Shown in pieces: positions 46,458 to 53,377 of a stretch of DNA of 55,436 bases (positions are counted from its first letter, which is position 1; each line of letters begins with the position of its first letter). The DNA comes from a virus. The stretch is from IMG/VR virus record IMGVR_UViG_3300005529_000045, positions 1 through 55,436 of that record. One strand, 5' to 3'. The notes below the pieces were generated by a model. That model ran no database searches and was not told where the DNA came from. It was given only the letters and a program-made list of their open reading frames with translations. The position numbers and the translations under genes were made by a program.

Positions 46458-46895
46458 ATGATTAAGACAACCCGCATCGCGGGCGCGCTGGCGCTCGGCC
46501 TGTCGCTGGCCGGCTGCGGCTCGGCGCCAACCCCCTCGGCACAGACGATCGGCGAAGCGCTGGCGGCCACCCAGCCCGGCCAATTTGTGCTGACCTGGGC
46601 GAGGGGGCTGGCGGCGAACGCCAAGGCCTCGCTCGCCAAACTCACTGCTGGGGGCGGCCTCAGCCAAAGCGATATCGCGAACCTCTGTGCGATGGACAAC
46701 ACGGCGCACTCGGCCGTGCAGCTCGTCGAGCTGATCCCGGTCATCCCGGCGACCGTGGCGCCGCTCGACAACGCGGCGCACGCGGCGATCCAGGGCGCCT
46801 GCCAGGTGGCCCAGGGCGGTGCGTTGCCGTCCCTCGCCGACCTGTCGTCGATCGCGGGCGAGGCGCAGGCGCTGATCGGCGACCTGAAGCTTTGA
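46458..46895 (+). CDS. Lipoprotein, 145 aa
   Basis: MIKTTRIAGALALGLSLAGC has a classic lipobox (LAGC, residues about 17-20). The mature part is Ala-rich and helical (TIGEALAATQPGQFVLTWAR; GLSQSDIANLCAMDNTAHSA). I recall similar lipoproteins next to holin genes in related phages. It might act in lysis control or be a lysogenic surface protein. Its stop overlaps the TTG start of the next gene. Confidence 0.7.
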   Translation: MIKTTRIAGALALGLSLAGCGSAPTPSAQTIGEALAATQPGQFVLTWARGLAANAKASLAKLTAGGGLSQSDIANLCAMDNTAHSAVQLVELIPVIPATVAPLDNAAHAAIQGACQVAQGGALPSLADLSSIAGEAQALIGDLKL

Positions 46896-47374
46896 TCCGT
46901 CTTCAATTCGTCGCCGAGCGCGATCTCGGCTCGGCGGCGATCGGCTGGTTTTCCGCGGGTCACCTGTCGCATGTCGACGCGGTGCTGCCGGACGGCCGGC
47001 TGTTCGGCGCACGCTCCGATCATGCGGGCGGCGTGCCTCCCGGCGTCTGGGAGCGGCCCCCGGGGTACGCCCGCTTTGCGCGCCGGGTCATCGCCACGAT
47101 CCCGGCGAGGCCCGCGGCCAAAATCCGCTGGCGGTGCTTTCTCGAGGAGCAAAGGGCCAAGCCCTACGACCGGCTCGCGATCCTTGCTTTTGCGGTCAAC
47201 CGCGACTGGCGCGAGGACGATTCGTGGATTTGCTCCGAGTTGCAGGCGCGCGCCCTCGAATACGCCGACATCGTGCCGCCCCTCTACCTCGCCTGCAACA
47301 AGATCACCCCGGTAGCGCTGGCGCTCGCTGTCAGTGCCCTGCCGGGGGTGCGGATTGTCGAGGCGATGCCGTGA
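46892..47374 (+). CDS. Papain-like (YiiX/NlpC-type) enzyme, 160 aa
   Basis: TTG start inside the previous stop: LIRLQFVAERDLGSAAIGWF. It contains SAGHLSHVDAVLPDGRLFGA (candidate catalytic His, about residue 27) and, late, REDDSWICSELQARALEYAD (candidate Cys, about residue 115). This is the permuted order of YiiX/YycO-type papain-fold proteins. The substrate could be a peptide or lipid linked to the cell wall. It is grouped with the lysis genes, so help in wall breakdown is plausible but unproven. Confidence 0.7.
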   Translation: MIRLQFVAERDLGSAAIGWFSAGHLSHVDAVLPDGRLFGARSDHAGGVPPGVWERPPGYARFARRVIATIPARPAAKIRWRCFLEEQRAKPYDRLAILAFAVNRDWREDDSWICSELQARALEYADIVPPLYLACNKITPVALALAVSALPGVRIVEAMP

Positions 47375-47583
47375 AGCCGCCCCAATGCCCCGGCCCCGAG
47401 CGGGCGACGGAGTGCGACAACCCCGGATGCCGCAGGGGAGGGTGTCAGGGGCGGCTGCCGCGCGCCGAGGCGAGGTCCTGCGGCTGGCGGCTGTCCCAGG
47501 AGCCAGAAGGCGTTTGCGAGCGCTGCGGGGGCCGCTGGCGTGACTACCAGCGACCGCGCGAATGCCGTGAGCCGATGCGATGA
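47371..47583 (+). CDS. Cys-rich small protein, 70 aa
   Basis: GTG start in the previous stop: VKPPQCPGPERATECDNPGC, then RRGGCQGRLPRAEARSCGWR and EGVCERCGGRWRDYQ. Seven or more cysteines in pairs (including C-E-R-C) suggest one or two zinc ribbons. It is highly basic, so it may bind nucleic acid. No family is recognised. It overlaps the next gene by ATGA. Confidence 0.62.
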   Translation: MKPPQCPGPERATECDNPGCRRGGCQGRLPRAEARSCGWRLSQEPEGVCERCGGRWRDYQRPRECREPMR

Positions 47584-47762
47584 CACCTGAGATTGCCGAA
47601 GCCATCGAGGCCGCGTGCTCTGTCGGGATCAAGACCGACATCCACACGGTCGGTAATGCCGCGCGGCGCGTGCCGCCGGCGACGATGCGCGCCCGCATCA
47701 AGGAATTCCTCCGCAATGTGCCGGAGGACATCAGCGTCCGCGAATTGCTGGACGAGCTATAG
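47580..47762 (+). CDS. Small helical protein, 60 aa
   Basis: MTPEIAEAIEAACSVGIKTD, then IHTVGNAARRVPPATMRARI and KEFLRNVPEDISVRELLDEL: two or three amphipathic helices. No motif is recognised. It is coupled to the Cys-rich gene by ATGA and is followed after nine bases by the next gene's strong ribosome site. Confidence 0.62.
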   Translation: MTPEIAEAIEAACSVGIKTDIHTVGNAARRVPPATMRARIKEFLRNVPEDISVRELLDEL

Positions 47763-47771
47763 GAGGTAAAA

Positions 47772-48002
47772 GTGGCTGTCAGAGCGAAGTTTCAGGTCGT
47801 CAGCATCACCGAGCACCACGGCAATGCTTCGAAGACCGTGCGGCTTGAGCCGCGGTACGATCACACGATCCCGGAAGATCAGCGGTTCTACGACGCCACG
47901 CCGTGGGGCCATTTCGAGATGATGATCAACAACCCGGCGGCGGCAGACCAGCTTAAAAACGGCACCGTCTTTTACATCGACCTGACGCCGGCGACTGAAT
48001 AA
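47772..48002 (+). CDS. Hypothetical protein, 76 aa
   Basis: GTG start behind an excellent ribosome site (AGGAGGTAAAA). VAVRAKFQVVSITEHHGNAS is followed by KTVRLEPRYDHTIPEDQRFY and DQLKNGTVFYIDLTPATE. It reads as a small beta-barrel. I have seen this type (RAKF.V.S...H) as the last gene of late operons in related phages, without a known role. The late operon ends after it. Confidence 0.75.
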   Translation: MAVRAKFQVVSITEHHGNASKTVRLEPRYDHTIPEDQRFYDATPWGHFEMMINNPAAADQLKNGTVFYIDLTPATE

Positions 48003-48433
48003 GCGCCGCGAGCATTCCCCCTAACGAGGCCGGCCGGGAGCGATCCCGCGTCCGGCCCTTCGCGGTGCAAGCCTGACGATCGAGACGTGCTTCGATCAGA
48101 CCAGCGATGGGGGACGCGGATGTAGATCGCGAAGTCGCGTAGCCGCGACCGGGCAACAGGCCCGGCATGCCGCCCATTGCGCGGCGGGATGTCATTCATA
48201 TTCAGGCCGGCCGGACACAACCCGCGCCGGCCTTTTGATATTCTCTGGACTGGGGACGATGGGAGCGAAAAAGGCGGCGCCCGCCCCGTGGTCGCAAAAA
48301 TCCCGCAGAAAACCTCACGCTTTCTGCATAATGGATCGTCCCTATATATACACTGTTGATAATTTGTCGGGATGCTGGCACAGACGCTGTCCGTTAGCGT
48401 CCGCTGGGCAGCGGTGCCCACCAGGAGGAACCG
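48003..48433. other. Intergenic region: end of late operon and start of accessory region
   Basis: No convincing gene. It holds a GC-rich hairpin at about 48025-48055 (GGCCGG...CCGGCC), the strong terminator at 48204-48236, then an AT-rich island (48320-48366, CCTATATATACACTGTTGATAATTTG-like pieces) that probably contains a promoter. A hairpin GACGCT-7-AGCGTC (48383-48401) lies just before the next gene. Confidence 0.5.
48204..48236 (+). terminator. Rho-independent terminator of the late operon
   Basis: AGGCCGGC (48204-48211) pairs perfectly with GCCGGCCT (48226-48233) over a 14-nt loop, followed by TTTT. This is strong and correctly placed after the last late gene. Confidence 0.85.
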
Positions 48434-48625
48434 ATGGCCGAGATACGCACTAATGCGGCGCTATTACGCGCACTCAGCATCGCGTCTGCAACGCCCCCGA
48501 CGCCCGAGGAAATGCACCGGCAACGCGTGTCGTTCGTTATGGGTATCGTCAAGGGTGATAGCGGTATTACGCGCGCCCAGATCGAGGAAGTATTGTCCAG
48601 GCAGGACGGCAAGCGCCCAGCGTAG
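48434..48625 (+). CDS. Small accessory protein, 63 aa
   Basis: Preceded by a near-perfect ribosome site (AGGAGGAACCG). MAEIRTNAALLRALSIASAT, then PPTPEEMHRQRVSFVMGIVK and SGITRAQIEEVLSRQDGKRP. The middle and C-terminal helix look like a short regulator or antitoxin-like protein. Base composition is less GC-rich than in the late operon. The family is unknown. Confidence 0.7.
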   Translation: MAEIRTNAALLRALSIASATPPTPEEMHRQRVSFVMGIVKGDSGITRAQIEEVLSRQDGKRPA

Positions 48626-48634
48626 CGCTATGCG

Positions 48635-48793
48635 ATGATCTTGTTTGAGCTTACACAGAACGAGCAACACGCCGCATATCAAGCCCTAGAGATAGCGAAC
48701 GGCAATCGCCAATATGATTTTATTCATTCATTGGTGATTGCCGCGCTTGCGTTGAAGCGCACATTTCCGGAATTATGTAGGAGACTCACCTAA
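48635..48793 (+). CDS. Small hypothetical protein, 52 aa
   Basis: ATG 48635, ten bases after the preceding gene: MILFELTQNEQHAAYQALEI, then ANGNRQYDFIHSLVIAALAL and KRTFPELCRRLT. It is AT-richer than the phage average. No strong ribosome site is seen, so the call rests on reading quality and the tight position between genes. Confidence 0.5.
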   Translation: MILFELTQNEQHAAYQALEIANGNRQYDFIHSLVIAALALKRTFPELCRRLT

Positions 48794-48794
48794 C

Positions 48795-48995
48795 TCAATG
48801 AAGCGGCCAGGAACGCTCCGATTGCAGCGCCGTGATGGCGCGCATAATCCGCATCCAGACAAGCTGCCCGTCGCGGTCGCCGCGCTCTAGCATCAGGTCA
48901 GCTTTCCGCGCAGCTTCGATTTCGGCATCCGGCCCGTGCTGACTTATCAGCAGATTGGCGGCGCGCCAGATATCTAGCTCGGAGAGCAGGGCCAT
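48795..48995 (-). CDS. Conserved small hypothetical protein, 66 aa
   Basis: MALLSELDIWRAANLLISQH, then GPDAEIEAARKADLMLERGD and RDGQLVWMRIMRAITALQSE. I recognise this as a very widespread small protein of alphaproteobacteria (DIWRAA..L...GADAE..AA..AD....GD..G...W..I..AI), with no known function. It is mostly helical. It is leftward, divergent from the small membrane gene at 49011. Confidence 0.85.
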   Translation of the reverse strand: MALLSELDIWRAANLLISQHGPDAEIEAARKADLMLERGDRDGQLVWMRIMRAITALQSERSWPLH

Positions 48996-49010
48996 GCATT
49001 ACAATAACCC

Positions 49011-49151
49011 ATGCTCCGGTTCGTCTTCCTGATCTTCCTCGCCGTGATAGTCTTTTACGGCTCGTCCCTGATCGGCGTGCTGATCGCCGGCGAGTGGATG
49101 GCGCGGCGCGGCACCTATGACGGCAACTGCGGGCGCTACCCTGACTGCTGA
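49011..49151 (+). CDS. Tiny membrane protein, 46 aa
   Basis: MLRFVFLIFLAVIVFYGSSL, then IGVLIAGEWMARRGTYDGNC and GRYPDC. One transmembrane segment takes up residues about 3-27. The short Cys-containing tail would face outside or inside depending on orientation. It is 15 bases from the divergent gene's ATG, so the two share a promoter region. The stretch 49152-49394 has a TATAAT at 49180-49185 but no gene I can support. Confidence 0.6.
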   Translation: MLRFVFLIFLAVIVFYGSSLIGVLIAGEWMARRGTYDGNCGRYPDC

Positions 49152-49394
49152 TCGGGTGATTTGCTTCCCAGCGCTGCTGTATAATTGCACCCAGCAGCGC
49201 GAACGGCCGATCCTAGGAAGGCAATTCGCACCGCATGTAGCGCCCCGACCTGTCGCCGCCGCTGAATATGGTGGCGGCGGATTTGACAGAGGCCGCTGCA
49301 TCTGGTCTGTTGCTGACGGCGATTCGTCTTTCCGATCTCTGATCCCGAAGCTGGCCCCGAACGGGCGGGGCAATGCCCCGGGAAAGGAGGTCCG

Positions 49395-49565
49395 ATGGAC
49401 CTTCGCCAAGAAACCGAGGGTGCTGCGAATGACAACGAGCCGGAGGAAAACCCGATCGTTGAGGTTCGAGAATACCTGAGGTGCAGGCTTCTGCGCTGGG
49501 AAACAGTGCGGCAGCACACACGGAAATGGCCCCGCTGGGGCGAGGCCAAATCCAAGGACGAGTAG
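49395..49565 (+). CDS. Small charged protein, 56 aa
   Basis: Excellent ribosome site (AAAGGAGG) six bases before the ATG: MDLRQETEGAANDNEPEENP, then IVEVREYLRCRLLRWETVRQ and HTRKWPRWGEAKSKDE. An acidic start and a basic, Trp-containing helix. It is followed by a strong terminator, so it forms a short separate transcript, typical of an independently expressed accessory gene. No family is known. Confidence 0.72.
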   Translation: MDLRQETEGAANDNEPEENPIVEVREYLRCRLLRWETVRQHTRKWPRWGEAKSKDE

Positions 49566-49580
49566 CACTTTTCGAGACAG

Positions 49581-49612
49581 GCGGGCGTCCTTCGGGGCGC
49601 CCGCTCTGTTTG
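49581..49612 (+). terminator. Rho-independent terminator
   Basis: GCGGGCG (49581-49587) pairs with CGCCCGC (49598-49604) around TCCTTCGGGG, followed by TCTGTTT. It ends the transcript of the gene at 49395. Confidence 0.8.
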
Positions 49613-49642
49613 TGGCCTAAAACGCCACTCCGGGTCAAGCAA

Positions 49643-49677
49643 CACTTTGTACAAAGTGCGCTGACTTTGTACAAAGT
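49643..49677. promoter_or_regulatory. Twin palindromic operators ACTTTGTACAAAGT
   Basis: Two perfect palindromes, CACTTTGTACAAAGTG (49643-49658) and ACTTTGTACAAAGT (49664-49677), have centres 20 bp apart, two helical turns. The second ends six bases before the ATG of the ribbon-helix-helix-like gene, so a bound dimer pair would block transcription or translation of it. Confidence 0.82.
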
Positions 49678-49683
49678 GGGGCG

Positions 49684-49941
49684 ATGCCGCGCACCGGACG
49701 CCCGACGACCACAGGCTCGCGATTAAATCTTGACGAACCGTTAAGGAGCGAGTTCGCGGACTACCTCGCGGCCAAGGATGACGCGTCGCCTAAAACCGTC
49801 ATTCATCGTGCGATTCGCGCCTACATGGATGCGGACCTAAAGGCGAATGCCGGGATACGCGAACGTTATGAGCAGTTACGGAGCGCGCGCCGGGAAGGCC
49901 GTAATGGGTTGCGCGTCGTGCGCCCTGAGAAAACCTGTTGA
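49684..49941 (+). CDS. Ribbon-helix-helix-like DNA-binding protein, 85 aa
   Basis: MPRTGRPTTTGSRLNLDEPL gives a short N-terminal strand (TTTGSRLNLDEPLRSEF). It is followed by two helices (DYLAAKDDASPKTVIHRAIR, AYMDADLKANAGIRERYEQL), the fold of Arc/CopG-type repressors, with a basic C-terminal end. The twin palindromes directly upstream are the likely self-regulatory sites. It could also control other phage genes; I found no other exact copy of the palindrome while reading. Confidence 0.72.
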   Translation: MPRTGRPTTTGSRLNLDEPLRSEFADYLAAKDDASPKTVIHRAIRAYMDADLKANAGIRERYEQLRSARREGRNGLRVVRPEKTC

Positions 49942-49967
49942 AGCGCGGGCGCGCTGTCATCGAATCG

Positions 49968-50423
49968 CTAGACAGCCAACTCCCACCAGTTGAACCGCCG
50001 CCGCCCCGGCTCATTCCCCGGCACGCCGCGCACCATGCCGCGCTTGCTGTAGTAGTTCAGCAGCGCCCGCGTCCGCCGGTTGTAGAGATTGACCTGTGCC
50101 GGGTCGGCAGAGTTGATGCCGCGGCGCTGCATTAGATGCAGGGCGAGTTCCGGCGTCGTGACCGGTCCGCCAACCTCGCGCATCTTGTCGAGGATGATGC
50201 GGACGAACTCGCCCCGGAAGGAAATGGCGTCGGGCGGCACTGGCGTCTTCGGGCGGATGCCGGCCACGTCGTACTCGGGATCGAAGATGCGTATCGAGGC
50301 ATCGACATGGCTTAGGTCGATAAGTAGTTGCCGCAATTCGGAGCGAAGTGCTGCAATCCGCCCGGTCAATTCCGCGCGTTTCGCCACTAAGCCTGAAAGC
50401 GTATGGCCGCGATCCTCTGTCAT
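49968..50423 (-). CDS. Companion protein of IS1595-type transposase, 151 aa
   Basis: I start it at MTEDRGHTLSGLVAKRAELT (ATG 50423). It has a coiled region, IAALRSELRQLLIDLSHVDA, then RGEFVRIILDKMREVGGPVT and TPELALHLMQRRGINSADPA, a winged-helix-like part, and ends FNWWELAV. Proteins of this pattern often sit beside IS1595-type transposases in alphaproteobacteria as I recall. Its ATG overlaps the transposase stop, so the two are co-translated. It may guide or limit the transposase, or the pair may have been taken over for another task. Confidence 0.72.
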   Translation of the reverse strand: MTEDRGHTLSGLVAKRAELTGRIAALRSELRQLLIDLSHVDASIRIFDPEYDVAGIRPKTPVPPDAISFRGEFVRIILDKMREVGGPVTTPELALHLMQRRGINSADPAQVNLYNRRTRALLNYYSKRGMVRGVPGNEPGRRRFNWWELAV

Positions 50424-51403
50424 GCTGCTGCGCTCCGGTTCCAATAGCCGCGCCAGACTTGGCTTTTCGGATGCCGCAGCGCGGCGCCGGCCATCCATCG
50501 GCATTGGGTTCCGTTCGGCACGCGGCGGTTGTCTTCTCGCCAGGCCATTTCGTTTGCGTACTGGTACAGGTAGCGCCCGCTGATCCGATGATGGACGCCA
50601 TACTCGGCGCGCCGCAGCCGGGAGAAAAAGCTTTCGGCCTGGTTCACGTTGGCGCCGTCTTCGGCGACATACTCGACGCTGTGATTGACGCGACGCGTAT
50701 CAAAGGAAGCGTGCAGCGCATCCCAATTCGCGCTTTCGTCCGCCATGACGATGGTGCCCGAGGCGACACAGGCGCGGATCAGCGGCACCGCTGCGCTCTC
50801 GCGCGGCACGATGAATGTCAGGGTCCGGCCGCCAATCTCGCGCGCGACAACGACAACCTGCCGCTTGCCGGTCTGCTCTTCGGCAAGGCGACGGTCTTTC
50901 CGGTCTTCCTTGCGGTTTTCCGGCTTAACGTGGCCTCCAGCATACATGCCATCAACGTGCACTTCCCCGGAGAGCTCGGGTGCATCCGGGTTTTGGACCT
51001 CAGCGCCGACAGCCTCGCGGAGCTTGTGCGAAAGCACGAATGCCGTCTTGTACTGGCAATCGAGGTCGCGGCTTAGTTGCAGCGCCGAGTGACCCTTGGC
51101 GCCGTTCACGAAGATCGCGATGGCAAGCAGATAATCCCGGATTGGGCGCTTCCGGTCGGCGAAGATCGTGCCGGCCGTCACGCTGAACATGTACCGGCAT
51201 TCCTTCGCGCCGCATTTCCAGAGGTTCCGCGTCGTGATCGCCGACAGCCGAGTGCATCCGCAGCGGGGGCAGTACGGTTGCCCGTCGTTGTCGGCCCAGC
51301 GGATCGCGACGAACTTGGCGTGCGCTTCCTCGTCCGACATACGCGCGACGGACGCTAGCGAGAGCGTCCTTGCGGCTGCGGAGAGAAGGAAATGTTGCGA
51401 CAC
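50420..51403 (-). CDS. IS1595-family (ISXO2-like) transposase
   Basis: I prefer the GTG at 51403 (VSQHFLLSAAARTLSLASVA), which matches the usual start of this family; an ATG at 51430 would add nine residues. The N-terminal zinc ribbon is CPRCGCTRLSAITTRNLWKC. The core follows: FSVTAGTIFADRKRPIRDYL, SALQLSRDLDCQYKTAFVLS, catalytic Asp in GEVHVDGMYAGGHV, a second in IVMADESANWD, and the Asn region GANVNQAESFFSRLRRAEYG. It is complete in length (327 aa). I see no terminal inverted repeats around the gene pair. Confidence 0.88.
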   Translation of the reverse strand: MSQHFLLSAAARTLSLASVARMSDEEAHAKFVAIRWADNDGQPYCPRCGCTRLSAITTRNLWKCGAKECRYMFSVTAGTIFADRKRPIRDYLLAIAIFVNGAKGHSALQLSRDLDCQYKTAFVLSHKLREAVGAEVQNPDAPELSGEVHVDGMYAGGHVKPENRKEDRKDRRLAEEQTGKRQVVVVAREIGGRTLTFIVPRESAAVPLIRACVASGTIVMADESANWDALHASFDTRRVNHSVEYVAEDGANVNQAESFFSRLRRAEYGVHHRISGRYLYQYANEMAWREDNRRVPNGTQCRWMAGAALRHPKSQVWRGYWNRSAAA

Positions 51404-51414
51404 GCCACGGCATC

Positions 51415-51505
51415 CCGTGATAGATATCACGGAATATCGTGATTTTGCGCCCTCGCGTCAATCAGAAAATCACGGCTTCCCGTGATTATCTCCATGTGAT
51501 ACCGT
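51415..51505. promoter_or_regulatory. Multi-site operator built from CCGTGAT half-sites
   Basis: CCGTGATAGATATCACGG (51415-51432), CGTGAT (51438-51443), AATCACGGCTTCCCGTGATT (51468-51487), then GTGATACCGTGA (about 51496-51507). At least five half-sites lie within 95 bp between the divergent transposase and DUF6471-like genes. Cooperative binding by one regulator is likely, possibly the 51516 product. Confidence 0.75.
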
Positions 51506-51515
51506 GACGGCCACG

Positions 51516-51749
51516 ATGAAGACGGCGGCCGATTGGAAGGCCCAAGCCAAGCAGCTTATCCGCGCCGAGTTGAAGCGGCGCGACCTCAGCTATGCCGACC
51601 TAGCCTCTCGCATGGAGGCTATCGGGCTGAAGGTCAACGACCGGACCCTCGCCAACAAGATCGCCACGGGCGGCTTCTCAGCCGTGTTCTTCCTCCAGGT
51701 CATGGAGGCGATCGGGGCGAAGAATCTCCAAATCGACAGCGGAGATTGA
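51516..51749 (+). CDS. DUF6471-like small regulatory protein, 77 aa
   Basis: MKTAADWKAQAKQLIRAELK is followed by RRDLSYADLASRMEAIGLKV, NDRTLANKIATGGFSAVFFL and QVMEAIGAKNLQIDSGD. That is the DUF6471 pattern, which resembles a Cro-type helix-turn-helix (LSYADLASRM...LANKI). An upstream GTG at 51504 could add four residues. The multi-site operator immediately upstream fits autoregulation and control of the divergent transposase. Confidence 0.8.
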   Translation: MKTAADWKAQAKQLIRAELKRRDLSYADLASRMEAIGLKVNDRTLANKIATGGFSAVFFLQVMEAIGAKNLQIDSGD

Positions 51750-51856
51750 TGCGCAACACCAGCAACCGATCGCGCGCTTCGTTGTTTGTTCTCACAACAT
51801 ATGGCTTGCATCCTGTGGGTTAGCGGTGGACAAGTAGGAATCGACTCGCGCGGCAC

Positions 51857-52648
51857 ATGGTCATGCCCCTTCGGAGCGCCTTGGCAGAACGTTCGGCGCG
51901 GGCCACTGTGCGCGGCCCGATGCCCCCGCGCTCGCCATATCAACGCCCCCCGAAAATACAGGCGGCGTCGCTCAAAGAGCTTCTGGCGGAAAGTGGCCGG
52001 CCGGGCTTGGCGGAGCGCCAGTTTGATCTATTGCGCCGACCCGGCAGGGAGGGCGGGAAGGACGATGTTCGCATCTTCCTATCTGGGGACCGCGCGCTGT
52101 TGACCCGCAAATGCGTCTCGATAGTCGGCACCCGCGAAGTTAGCCCGGAAGGATGGCAGCGGGCAGCGCAACTCGCCCGCCGGCTCGCCAGCTATGGCGT
52201 GGTTGTCGTTAGTGGGTTGGCAAAGGGTGTAGACACGGCCGCGCTGGACAGCGCCATCAAATCCGGCGGTAGCACCATTGCTGTCATCGGCACTCCTCTG
52301 TCCAAAGCCTACCCCGCAGAGAACTGGGGCTTGCAGGAGGAGATTTGGCGACATCACCTCCTGATGACTCCGTTTGCCGAAGGCGAGACGGTATTCAGGT
52401 CGAACTTCCCAAAACGCAATCGCGTTATGGCCGCCATCTCCGATGCAACGGTAATCATCGAGGCTTCCGATACCTCCGGCTCGCTACATCAGGCGGCAGA
52501 ATGTCAACGCCTCGGCAGGTGGCTCTTCATCGCTAAATCGGTTGCGGATGATCCTACGCTGAAATGGCCCGCTTCGTTTTTGAGTAAACCAAAGACGGCT
52601 GTTCTAATGGATACGCCAGCGCTGATGAGCACTATTTATGATGTCTGA
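51857..52648 (+). CDS. DprA/Smf-like Rossmann protein
   Basis: A 263-aa protein. The N-terminal 80 residues are basic and variable. The DprA core follows: CVSIVGTREVSPEGW (GTR at about 91-93), GVVVVSGLAKGVDTAALDSA (SG-x-A-x-G-D motif at about 119-128) and STIAVIGTPLSKAYPAENWG. Then FPKRNRVMAAISDATVIIEA and TSGSLHQAAECQRLGRWLFI. These are the ssDNA- and RecA-linked DprA signatures. The C-terminal winged helix of chromosomal DprA is missing. Its last 11 bases overlap the phosphoribosyltransferase gene. Earlier and later starts are possible (51863, 51920). Confidence 0.88.
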   Translation: MVMPLRSALAERSARATVRGPMPPRSPYQRPPKIQAASLKELLAESGRPGLAERQFDLLRRPGREGGKDDVRIFLSGDRALLTRKCVSIVGTREVSPEGWQRAAQLARRLASYGVVVVSGLAKGVDTAALDSAIKSGGSTIAVIGTPLSKAYPAENWGLQEEIWRHHLLMTPFAEGETVFRSNFPKRNRVMAAISDATVIIEASDTSGSLHQAAECQRLGRWLFIAKSVADDPTLKWPASFLSKPKTAVLMDTPALMSTIYDV

Positions 52649-53324
52649 TACAATACAGACGCACTCGTTCTTGTATTATCTTACGGAAGTGGACGGCATC
52701 TCCTGGCGCAGTCAGGATTATATGACGAATAAGATGGTGCACGCTGTAAAAGGGGATGCCATCAAAGGGTACTTCGATGTTAGCGTTAACGCTAAGGGAC
52801 GTCGATACAGACAAGAAAACATTGATGAGTTCATCGCTATTATGATGAATACTGTGGCTGGAAAGCTACGGACGCTGATAAATAGCGAATTTTCTCTCGT
52901 GCCAATACCAAATTCCGAGGTGACGCCGGGCACGAAAGATGAATTCCGAACCCTTTCGCACGCGCGGAGAATTGCAAAAATTATTGGGACGAGGGCGCAA
53001 GCCGTGCCCGCTCTGCGGTGGAAGCAGCCAAAAGCATCGGCGCGGCGAGGAGGGACCCGCGATCCTCAGGTTCTCTTCGACAACCTCACGGTTGTCGACG
53101 ACCTTAAAGCGCCAGTGATCCTTTTTGATGACGTGATAACGACCGGCGCGCAAATGATCGCGTCCTGTCGTAGGCTCAAAAGTGTGGGGATTCAGCCCGC
53201 GGCTGGGATTGTCGTCGGTCGCGCAACGAAACACCAGTGGCCGAGCATGATCGGGTGGCAGGAAGAAGAGGTGGATTTTGCCGAACACCCGCTCATCTGG
53301 GATGACCTGTTCCGCGATTGCTAG
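52638..53324 (+). CDS. ComF-like phosphoribosyltransferase
   Basis: This 228-aa protein has the PRPP-binding motif APVILFDDVITTGAQ (about residues 158-172) and the ComF-type approach region FSLVPIPNSEVTPGTKDEFR with a later IIGTRAQAVPALRWKQPKAS. The N-terminal 75 residues (HSFLYYLTEVDGISWRSQDY; AIKGYFDVSVNAKGRRYRQE) are extra. Base composition is much lower in GC than the rest of the genome. It overlaps the DprA-like gene by 11 bases, so they are translated together. Its enzymatic partner or substrate is unknown. Confidence 0.85.
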   Translation: MMSDTIQTHSFLYYLTEVDGISWRSQDYMTNKMVHAVKGDAIKGYFDVSVNAKGRRYRQENIDEFIAIMMNTVAGKLRTLINSEFSLVPIPNSEVTPGTKDEFRTLSHARRIAKIIGTRAQAVPALRWKQPKASARRGGTRDPQVLFDNLTVVDDLKAPVILFDDVITTGAQMIASCRRLKSVGIQPAAGIVVGRATKHQWPSMIGWQEEEVDFAEHPLIWDDLFRDC

Positions 53325-53377
53325 GTGAGACAACTACATAATTCCGCACATTTCTATCTCAGACGATCATTCAAGCG

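Noticed and set aside
49968-51505. Intact insertion sequence of the IS1595 family
   Set aside because: No terminal inverted repeats or target-site duplication could be found on either side of the gene pair.
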